From: Nemertoderma westbladi
Taxonomy: Eukaryota > Xenacoelomorpha > Nemertodermatida > Nemertodermatidae
Assembly (NCBI GenBank): GCA_032718475.1
Contig: JAUCBJ010005314.1
Location: forward strand, 1-37,971
Direction of reading: 5' to 3'
Length of the DNA: 37,971 nucleotides
Of the stretch, positions 22,528-34,500 are shown one piece after another. The position numbers and the translations under genes were made by a program. The notes beneath the pieces were generated by a model that saw only the letters and a program-made list of their open reading frames with translations, was not told the DNA's origin and ran no database searches. How positions within the stretch are numbered: the stretch's first letter is position 1; every line of letters starts with the position of its first letter.

Positions 22528-25500
22528 CAAAAATCATGCTAATGCTAATTATAGTTAATGGATACCATGTCATGATGTATTAGGGCTAATTATAACTTAG
22601 TTCGGATAATGAAATACCCTATAAGTCAATCAAACTCAATACACTTTTGGCGCAAAATTTAAACGAGGCGGTAAATCCCTGTATCATGTGACCCTAACTG
22701 CCTAACCACATTAATGCTGTAATGTCAGTCCTGTTTGTGTGTCTACTTCTAGAAGTACTGCTGTATGTTCAGGTGTTGCTTGGGCAGTCAGGCTGTTGCC
22801 TGTTGGGTGAGTGATTGTTTCTTCTGAAACGTGAAGGCCCAGCCCACTTAGCACTTAGTATGATACCGGTCCTGTCATCAGTGTTTGCTAATCTAGGCCA
22901 GGATTACAGTAGGCCTACAAAAGTACTGGTACCGACCGGACCGGTGCTGCGGTGTGCAGGTATGTCAGTCTCAGTACTGCAGTATGCAGTAGGCCTACAG
23001 CAGTATGTTTTTATGTACCTACAGACCTATGTCTGTATGTAGGCCAAGGCCTACTAGAGAAACTTTCTAGAGAAAGAAGTTTCTCTAGTAGGCCTTGATG
23101 TAGGCCTACCAATTGTTGCCGTTTGCTGAGGTACCGGTACGGGGTACGCCTACCTACACAGCCTGACAGGGACAGCTCAGGCAGTCAGGTCAGATCCCGT
23201 TGTTTGTTGCAGCATCTACCTGTCTACCCAGCTACCGGTACTGATCTATCCGGCTATAGGGCCTATTCAGATATTAAGCCTACAATCAGACAATATTATT
23301 ACCGGTATATGTGTTATCATATTACAGTTTATGCATTCCATGTAGGCAGGTAGGCCTATTCACTGGCAGCTGCTTCAATGGTTGCCACTCTAGCTCTTGC
23401 CAGTAGCGGTAGACCAGTAAGCTGGACACTACGCAGACGCACGACAGTCCGGCACAAGAATAGTAGGCCTATGATTAGGAAGACGCACCACACTTGTCAC
23501 TTATCTGCATGTACCAGTCGGCAGGTCGGGGAGAAGTTCAAATTTCAACTGAGTTGAAATTTAAAACTTTTTTTTTAATTAAACTTTTAAGTTGTAAATT
23601 CAACTCTAAAATCAAAATGGCAGGAGGCGCAGAAGGCTGGAAGGAAGGATTTTAGAAAACGTAACATTGAAGATGTGTACGTAATAAGTGAGTCTGTATG
23701 TTCGGTGTATCCCGAATTTAAATTCAAACATCACCGTCTAAAGAAAGACCTTACAGCAAATTTTAGACGGAAATTTTCGGAATGCAAATCTAATCGAAAG
23801 AAGAGAGAGATGCAGAAGAAGGTGGCCAACAATACCCTTTCCGGTACAGTTGAGTCTAAACCTACCGGTACTACAAGCGACACCCCGATGCTGTCCCCTT
23901 CTCCTCTATATTTTGCAGCCCAGCCAAGAGGATTACTGAATAAAAGGAAACATAGTGACAGTGATGATGGCATAGGAGATGGCGACCAGTCAGTAAAATA
24001 TGCTGAATCTTATGATACCTCAGCCTCTGAGTCGAGCCTCGCTTCAGAATCAAATACATTGTTACTGCAGGATGGAGATCTGGAGGATATGAAGTTCTTC
24101 GATTATAATCAGCTCGTTTGGGCCAAAATGAAGAAGCGTGACATGTTTTGGCCAGGACGGGTAACAGAACCAAGGTCAGATGTGCCAGTGAGAAAACCAA
24201 TATCCAAGAGTCCGACATATTTAATTTACTTCTTCGGGACCGATAACTATGCTTGGATAAAAGAAGAACTTATTACAGATTATACTACGGGTCGAGTTGC
24301 AAACACGAAAGTCAAGATCAATTCTAGTCGGGCATTTATACGGGCTATAGAGGAAGCGGAAACTATTTATGCCGAAGGTGGTGGGGTCTAGGATATTACC
24401 TACTATGTAATAAACCCTGACTATAGATATGTTTAAAGATTGTACTGGCTACTTATTATACTGAGACAACTGCGAATTCTGTTTGAGTTTGTTGTATTAT
24501 ATCCTATCCGTACTATCGGTGTCATAATACCAGTGTATTGCCAGTATTACATATATACCAGTTCTATTCTTTGTTTTTATATTTGTAGATTAGACCAAAT
24601 TTTTTTGTAGATTAGACCACTGCGAATTCTGTGGGTGTTATGTTGTATTATATCCTATCCGTACTATCGGTGTCATAATACCAGTGTATTGCCAGTATTA
24701 CATATATACCAGTTCTATTCTTTGTTTTTATATTTGTAGATTAGACCAAATTTTTTTGTAGATTAGACCACTGCGAATTCTGTGGGTGTTATGTTGTATT
24801 TTATCCTATCCCGTACTATTGTTTGTAATACGGTATTGTTTGTAATTTTCAGTGTCAAAATACCAGTACTATATTGCCAGTATTACATATATACCAGTTC
24901 TATGCATTGTTTTTATATTTGTAGATTAGACTTGTTTTTATATTTGTAGATTAGACCACTGCGAATTCTGTGGGTGTTATGTTGCATTTTATCCTATCCC
25001 GTACTATTGTTTGTAATATTGTTTGTAATTTTCAGTGTCAAAATACCAGTACTATATTGCCAGTATTACATATACCAATTCTATGCATTGTTTTTATATT
25101 TGTAGATTAGACTTGTTTTTATATTTGTAGATTAGACCACTGCGAATTCTGTGGGTGTTATGTTGCATTTTATCCTATCCCGTACTATTGTTTGTAATAT
25201 TGTTTGTAATTTTCAGTGTCAAAATACCAGTACTATATTGCCAGTATTACATATATACCAGTTCTATGCATTGTTTTTATATTTGTAGATTAGATTTGTT
25301 TTTATATTTGTAGATTAGACCACTGCGAATTCTGTGGGTGTTATGTTGCATTTTATCCTATCCCTTACTATTGTTTGTGATATTGTTTGTAATTTTCGGT
25401 GTCATACATAATACCAGTACTATTGTCACAATTTAGCGTTTGAAACATAAAAAGTATTGCTTCCTATAAAATTACAGGTTTTTCAATAAAGCGATCCCTA

Positions 25501-28500
25501 TAATATCCGCATAACAGGTTAGCCCCTTTATAGGCATAAAACATCCGCAGCTATACCCCCCCCCCCCCCCCCCCCCCCCCATTAAAGCCATAAAACAGCT
25601 GGTTGCACCCCAGTTACAGGCATAAAACATCAGGTTATACCCCCAACACAGGCATAAAACAGCTGGTTATACCCCCAATACAGGCATAAAACATCAGGTT
25701 ATACCCCCAGCACAGGCATAAAACAGCTGGTTATACCCCCAATACAGGCATAAAACATCAGGTTATACCCCCAACACAGACATAAAACAGCTGGTTATAC
25801 CCCAATACAGGCATAAAACATCAGGTTATACCCCCAACACAGGCATAAAACAGCTGGTTATACCCCCAATACAGGCATAAAACATCCGGTTATACCCCCA
25901 ACACAGGCATAAAACAGCGGGTTGTACCCCCAATACAGGCATAAAACATCAGGTTATACCCCCAACACAGGCATAAAACAGCTGGTTATACCCCCAATAC
26001 AGGCATAAAACATCAGGTTATACCCCCAACACAAGCATAAAACAGCTGGTTATACCCCCAATACAGGCATAAAACATCAGGTTATACCCCCAACACAGGC
26101 ATAAAACATCCGGTTATACCCCCAATACAGGCATAAAACTGAGGGTTTAAGTTTAACAACAACCAGTAGTTTTTTTATTGAATCATCAAAGGATATTACA
26201 ACCGCCAGTTAATTTAAAGCAGAAAAACTGCCAGTTTCTCGAATTAACTTCTGGTTATTTTGTCACGAGATTCACCGGAGGTTTTTCGAGAAACTGGCAG
26301 TTTTTTATTAAATAACCACCAGTGTGTTTTTTCAGTGTAATTATTGGGGAAAATGTATTTATTTTGGGAAAATTTGTATTTATTTTGGGAAAATTTGTAT
26401 TTATTTTAGGGGATTATGTATTTATTTTGGGGGATTATGTATTTATTTTGGGAAAATTTGTATTTATTTTGGGAAAATTTGTATTAATTTTGGGAAATTT
26501 GTATTTATTTTGGGGGAATATGTATTTATTTTGGGGGATTATGTATTTATTGGGGAAAATGTATTTATTTTGGGAAAATTTGTATTTATTTTGGGAAAAT
26601 TTGTATCTATTTTGGGGGATTATGTAATTGTTGGGGAAAATGTATTTATTTTGGGAAAATTTGTATTTATTTTGGGAAAATTTGTATTTATTTTGGGAAA
26701 ATTTGTATTTATTTTGGGGGATTATGTATTTACTTTGGGGGATTATGTAATTATTGGGGAAAATGTATTTATTTTGGGAAAATTTGTATTTATTTTGGGG
26801 GAATATGTATTTATTTTGGAGGATTATGTAATTATTGGGGAAAATGTATTTATTTTGGGAAAATTTGTATTTATTTTGGGAAAATTTGTATTTATTTTGG
26901 GAAAATTTGTATTTATTTTGGGAAAATTTGTATTTATTTTGGGAAAATTTGTATTTATTTTGGGAAAATTTGTATTTATTTTGGGAAAATTTGTATTTAT
27001 TTTGGGGGAATATATATGTATTTATTTTGGGGGATTATGTATTTATTTTGGGGGATTATGTATTTATTTTGGGGGATTATATTATGTATTTATTTTGGGA
27101 AAATTTGTATTTATTTTGGGAAAATTTGTATTTATTTTGGGAAAATTTGTATTTATTTTGGGGGTTTTGTTATTTATTTTAGTGTGGATATTTGGTGTTG
27201 GGGAGAATTTATTTGTTTTGGTTTTGAATAATTGTTTTTGGTGTTCGAATAATTTTATTTGGGGTATCATTATTTAAATTTGGTGTGGGGACCCGAGTGT
27301 TAGGGTGTTTACTGAGGCTAGTCTAGTGACTTGCCTCAGATTCACCAATGGCTTTGTTGGTCGGGGTGGAACATGAGAGTAGCCTACAACTCTAGAATCC
27401 CTCTCCCCCTCACAATCTGGCCTCCCTGGTGACCCAGGGTTTGGGCCAGAAAGGTCATCAGGAAAGGGACTCCAATAGGGGGTGAGACAGGCAGCCGGTC
27501 AGGAGATAACTGACGCCTATGAGGCCGATTGTGTCCGGTAATTCCACTGGCCTCTAGTGGCCGGACCTCCGCTTTAATAATGTAATCCATAGTGGGGGTT
27601 GGGCGTGCTTTTTTGCCGAGTCAGCTCTCGGGGCAAATACCACACCCTGGTTTGCCATTCCACAGGGTGGGTGTCGCAGTGGAGTCAGATATGAGGCCCA
27701 TCACCCATATCTACTCTGGCACACATGACCCACCATTGGCTGTGCAGCTCATCTGCTGGGTCATGCCCTGTACCCCTGCTGCCAGGTGCAGGTCGCAGTG
27801 AAGTGCACTCAGAGTGGACTCAGAGTGGACTCTACTCCTGACCAGCCATTGATGTCGTAACCTGACCTGAATACCTGACCTCCTATTGCCCAAAATATTG
27901 CTCTATCTTATTAAAAAAAAGCGGTTACAGTCAAAACCTTAAAATAAGCCCATTTCACATACGTCGTCCGGTTTTGCGTCGCATTTTGGCCGGGAAGTGT
28001 AGGGCTTTAGGGTTTCAAGTACAACACGTTTATTTCTAAGTTGAAACTTATTAACTGATATTAAATAGTGATTATGGTTAAATATTTGTACAGATATGAA
28101 GGAAGTGGTTCAAGGGGAGAGACAACGTTTAATGAAGTAATACTCGATGAGAACGATCAGCTGTGGGGGGAGCTCCGGCACAAACACATCGCCATAGTGA
28201 GTCAGGAAGTCACTCGTCTACTCAAGGGATTCTTCCAGGAGAAAAACATGAGAACAAAAGAGCCCGGTGAGTTCTGTTGGAGATGTACGGTATAATGGAT
28301 CATGATCGGATAATTCACAATGAATAATGAGGTCATTGATCGGATCATACACAATGAGTACTGATGCCATGATCGGATCATTCACAATGAGTAATGAGGC
28401 CATGATCATTCACAATGAGTAATGATGCCATGATCGGATCATACACAATGAGTAATGATGCCATGATCGGGTCATACACAATGAGTAATGATGCCATGAT

Positions 28501-31500
28501 CGGATCATACACAATGAGTACTGATGCCATGATCGGATCATTCACAATGAGTAATGATGCCATGATCGGATCATACGCAATGAGTAAGATGCCATGATCG
28601 GATCATTAGAATGAGTAATGCATCCATGATCGGATCATACACAATGAGTAATGATGCCATGATCGGATCATTAGAATGAGTAATGCATCCATGATCGGAT
28701 CATACACAATGAGTACTGATGCCATGATCGGATCATTCACAATGAGTAATGAGGCCATGATCATTCACAATGAGTAATGATGCCATGATCGGATCGTACA
28801 CAATGAGTAATGATGCCATGATCGGGTCATACACAATGAGTAATGATGCCATGATCGGATCATACACAATGAGTACTGATGCCATGATCGGATCATTCAC
28901 AATGAGTAATGATGCCATGATCGAATCATACGCAATGAGTAAGATGCCATGATCGGATCATTAGAATGAGTAATGCATCCATGATCGGATCATACACAAT
29001 GAGTAATGACGCCATGATCGGGTCATACACAATGAGTAAGATGCCATGATCGGATCATTAGAATGAGTAATGCATCCATGATCGGATCATACACAATGAG
29101 TAATGATGCCATGATCGGATCATACACAATGAGTAAGATGCCATGATCGGATCATACACAATGAGTAATGATGCCATGATCGGGTCATACACAATGAGTA
29201 ATGATGCCATGATCGGGTCATATACAATGAATAATGATGCCATGATCGGATCATACACAATGAGTAATGATGCCATGATAGGGTCATACACAATGAGTAA
29301 TGATGCCATGATCGGATCATACACAATGGGTAATGATGCCATGATCGGATCATGCACAATGAGTAATGATGCCATGATCGGGTCATACACAATGAGTAAT
29401 GATGCCATGATCGGATCATACACAATGAGTACTGATGCCATGATCGGATCATTCACAATGAGTAATGATGCCATGATCGGATCATACGCAATGAGTAAGA
29501 TGCCATGATCGGATCATTAGAATGAGTAATGCATCCATGATCGGATCATTCACAATGAGTAATGATGCCATGATCGGATCATACACAATGAGTAAGATGC
29601 CATGATCGGATCATTAGAATAAGTAATGCATCCATGATCGGATCATACACAATGAGTAATTATGCCATGATCGGGTCATACACAATGAGTAATGATGCCA
29701 TGATCGGATCATACACAATGGGTACTGATGCCATGATCGGATCATTCACAATGAGTAATGATGCCATGATCGGATCATACACAATGAGTAAGATGCCATG
29801 ATCGGATCATTAGAATGAGTAATGCATCCATGATCGGATCATACACAATGAGTAATGATGCCATGATCGGATCATTAGAATGAGTAATGCATCCATCATC
29901 GGATCATACATACACAATGAGTAATGATGCCATGATCGGATCATACACAATGAGTAATGAGGCCATGATCGGATCATTAGAATGAGTAATGCATCCATGA
30001 TCGGATCATACACAATGAGTAATGATGCCATGATCGGATCATTAGAATGAGTAATGCATCCATGATCGGATCATACACAATGAGTAATGATGCCATGATC
30101 GGATCATACATACACAATGAGTAATGATGCCATGATCGGATCATACATACACAATGAGTAATGATGCCATGATCGGGTCATACACAATGAGTGATGATGC
30201 CATGATCGGATCATACACAATGAGTAATGATGCCATGATCGGATCATACACAATGAGTAATGGTGCCATGATCGGATTATACACAATGAGTAATGATGCC
30301 TTGATCGGATCATTAGAATGAGTAATGCATCCATGATCGGATCATACACAATGAGTAATGAGGCCATGATCGGATCATTAGAATGAGTAATGATGCCATC
30401 CATGATCGGGTCATACACAATGAGTAATGATGCCATGATCGGATCATTAGAATGAGTAATGCATCCATGATCGGATCATACATACACAATGAGTAATGAT
30501 GCCATGATCGGATCATTAGAATGAGTAATGCATCCATGATCGGATCATACATACACAATGAGTAATGATGCCATAATCGGATCATACACAATGAGTAATG
30601 ATGCCATGATCGGATCATTAGAATGAGTAATGATGCCATGATCGGATCATTCACAATGAATAATGATGCCATTATTGGATTATTAGAATGAGTAATGAGG
30701 CCATGATGCCGCATCCATGATCGGGTCATACACAATGAGAACTAATGCATGATGGGATTATTAGAATGAGTAATGATGCCATGATCGGATCATTAGAATG
30801 AGTAATGATGCGTGCGATCCATGATCGGATCATACACAATGAGTAATGATGCCATGATCGGATTATTAGAATGAGTAATGAGGCCATGATGCCGCATCCA
30901 TGATCGGGTCATACACAATGAGAACTAATGCATGATGGGATTATTAGAATGAGTAATGATGCCATGATCGGATCATTAGAATGAGTAATGATGCGTGCGA
31001 TCCATGATCGGATCATACACAATGAATAATGATCCCATGATCGGATCATTAGAATGAGTAATGATGCCATGATCGGATCATTAGAATGAGTACTGATGCC
31101 ATGATCGGATCATTCACAATGAGTAATGATGCCATGATCGGATCATACACAATTAGTAATGATGCCATGATCGGGTCATACACAATGAGTAATGATGCCA
31201 TAATCGGGTCATACACAATGAGTAATGATGCCATGATCGGATCATTATAATGAGTAATGAGGCCATGATCGGATCATTAGAATGAGTAATGCATCCATGA
31301 TCGGATCATTCACAATGAGTAATGATGCCTAGATCGGATCATTAGAATGAGTAATGTTTCATGATCGGGTCATACACAATGAGTAATGATGCCATGATCG
31401 AATCATTGGAATGAGTAATGATATCCATGATCGGATCATTCACAATGAGTAATGATGCCATGATCGGATCATACACAATTAGTAATGATGCCATGATCGG

Positions 31501-34500
31501 GTCTTACACAATGAGTAATGATGCCATAATCGGGTCATACACAATGAGTAATGATGCCATGATCGGATCATTATAATGAGTAATGAGGCCATGATCGGAT
31601 CATTAGAATGTGTAATGATGCCATCCATGATCGGGTCATACACAATGAGTAATGATGCCATGATCGGATCATTAGAATGAGTAATGCATCCATGATCGGA
31701 TCATACATACACAATGAGTAATGATGCCATGATCGGATCATTAGAATGAGTAATGCATCCATGATCGGATCATACATACACAATGAGTAATGATGCCATA
31801 ATCGGATCATACACAATGAGTAATGATGCCATGATCGGATCATTAGAATGAGTAATGATGCCATGATCGGATCATTCACAACGAGTAATGATGCCATGAT
31901 CGGATCATACACAATGAGTAATGATGACATGATCGGATTATTAGAATGAGTAATGTGGCCATGATGCCGCATCCATGATCGGGTCATACACAATGAGAAC
32001 TAATGCATGATGGGATTATTAGAATGAGTAATGACGCCATGATCGGATCATTAAAATGAGTAATGATGCGTGCGATCCATGATCGGATCATACACAATGA
32101 ATAATGATCCCATGATCGGATCATTAGAATGAGTAATGATGCCATGATCGGATCATTAGAATGAGTACTGATGCCATGATCGGATCATTCACAATGAGTA
32201 ATGATGCCATGATCGGATCATACACAATTAGTAATGATGCCATGATCGGGTCGTACACAATGAGTAATGATGCCATAATCGGGTCATACACAATGAGTAA
32301 TGATGCCATGATCGGATCATTATAATGAGTAATGAGGCCATGATCGGATCATTAGAATGAGTAATGCATCCATGATCGGATCATTCACAACGAGTAATGA
32401 TGCGATGATCGGATCATTAGAATGAGTAATGATGCCGATTGGATCATTCACAATGAGTAATGATGCCAAGATCGGATCATTAGAATGAGTAATGATGCCA
32501 AGATCGGATCATTAGAATGAGTAATGATTCATGATCGGGTCATACACAATGAGTAATGATGCCATGATCGGATCATACACAATGAGTAAGATGCCATGAT
32601 CGGATCATTAGCATGAGTAATGCATCCATGATCGGATCATTCACAATGAGTAATGATGCGATGATCGGATCATTAGAATGAGTAATGATGCCGATTGGAT
32701 CATTCACAATGAGTAATGATGCCAAGATCGGATCATTAGAATGAGTAATGATTCATGATCGGATCATACACAATGAGTAATGAGGCCATGATCGGATCAT
32801 TAGAATGAGTAATGATGCCATCCATGATCGGGTCATACACAATGAGTAATGATGCCATGATCGGATCATTAGAATGAGTAATGCATCCATGATCGGATCA
32901 TACATACACAATGAGTAATGATGCCATGATCGGATCATTAGAATGAGTAATGCATCCATGATCGGATCATACATACACAATGAGTAATGATGCCATAATC
33001 GGATCATACACAATGAGTAATGATGCCATGATCGGATCATTAGAATGAGTAATGATGCCATGATCGGATCATTCACAATGAATAATGATGCCATGATTGG
33101 ATTATTAGAATGAGTAATGAGGCCATGATGCCGCATCCATGATCGGGTCATACACAATGAGAACTAATGCATGATGGGATTATTAGAATGAGTAATGATG
33201 CCATGATCGGATCATTAGAATGAGTAATGATGCGTGCGATCCATGATCGGATCATACACAATGAGTAATGATGCCATGATCGGATTATTAGAATGAGTAA
33301 TGAGGCCATGATGCCGCATCCATGATCGGGTCATACACAATGAGAACTAATGCATGATGGGATTATTAGAATGAGTAATGATGCCATGATCGGATCATTA
33401 GAATGAGTAATGATGCGTGCGATCCATGATCGGATCATACACAATGAATAATGATCCCATGATCGGATCATTAGAATGAGTAATGATGCCATGATCGGAT
33501 CATTAGAATGAGTACTGATGCCATGATCGGATCATTCACAATGAGTAATGATGCCATGATCGGATCATACACAATTAGTAATGATGCCATGATCGGGTCA
33601 TACACAATGAGTAATGATGCCATAATCGGGTCATACACAATGAGTAATGATGCCATGATCGGATCATTATAATGAGTAATGAGGCCATGATCGGATCATT
33701 AGAATGAGTAATGCATCCATGATCGGATCATTCACAATGAGTAATGATGCCTAGATCGGATCATTAGAATGAGTAATGTTTCATGATCGGGTCATACACA
33801 ATGAGTAATGATGCCATGATCGAATCATTGGAATGAGTAATGATATCCATGATCGGATCATTCACAATGAGTAATGATGCCATGATCGGATCATACACAA
33901 TTAGTAATGATGCCATGATCGGGTCTTACACAATGAGTAATGATGCCATAATCGGGTCATACACAATGAGTAATGATGCCATGATCGGATCATTATAATG
34001 AGTAATGAGGCCATGATCGGATCATTAGAATGTGTAATGATGCCATCCATGATCGGGTCATACACCATGAGTAATGATGCCATGATCGGATCATTAGAAT
34101 GAGTAATGCATCCATGATCGGATCATACATACACAATGAGTAATGATGCCATGATCGGATCATTAGAATGAGTAATGCATCCATGATCTGATCATACATA
34201 CACAATGAGTAATGATGCCATAATCGGATCATACACAATGAGTAATGATGCCATGATCGGATCATTAGAATGAGTAATGATGCCATGATCGGATCATTCA
34301 CAACGAGTAATGATGCCATGATCGGATCATACACAATGAGTAATGATGACATGATCGGATTATTAGAATGAGTAATGTGGCCATGATGCCGCATCCATGA
34401 TCGGGTCATACACAATGAGAACTAATGCATGATGGGATTATTAGAATGAGTAATGATGCCATGATCGGATCATTAGAATGAGTAATGATGCGTGCGATCC

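Larger units (their letters stand above)
21881..26337. mobile_element. 4,457-bp TIR element with TA target duplication, inserted in the minisatellite
   Basis: The ends are perfect 12-bp inverted repeats (cactgaaaaaac at 21881-21892, its complement at 26326-26337), each flanked by TA (21879-21880 and 26338-26339). Removing the element and one TA restores a sequence (ggttatg-ta-attattgggg) that matches intact array units at about 26730-26770 and 26820-26850. The boundaries are therefore well supported. TA duplication suggests the Tc1/mariner/IS630 group. No transposase frame is visible. The cargo is a PWWP-domain frame, two tandem repeat arrays and two poly(C) runs. Both ends carry repeated 'aaccnccagttt'-like words in either orientation. 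Confidence 0.8.

Noticed and set aside
21881-26337. Assignment of the TIR element to the CACTA/EnSpm group because its ends start CACTG
   Set aside because: The target duplication is TA rather than 3 bp and the empty site confirms this. The Tc1/mariner-like group fits better, though no transposase is present to decide.
27560-27640. A U1 snRNA-like fragment (agtgggggttgggcgtgctttttt)
   Set aside because: The resemblance is limited to a G-rich patch; the 5' splice-site-pairing end and stem-loop order of U1 are absent.
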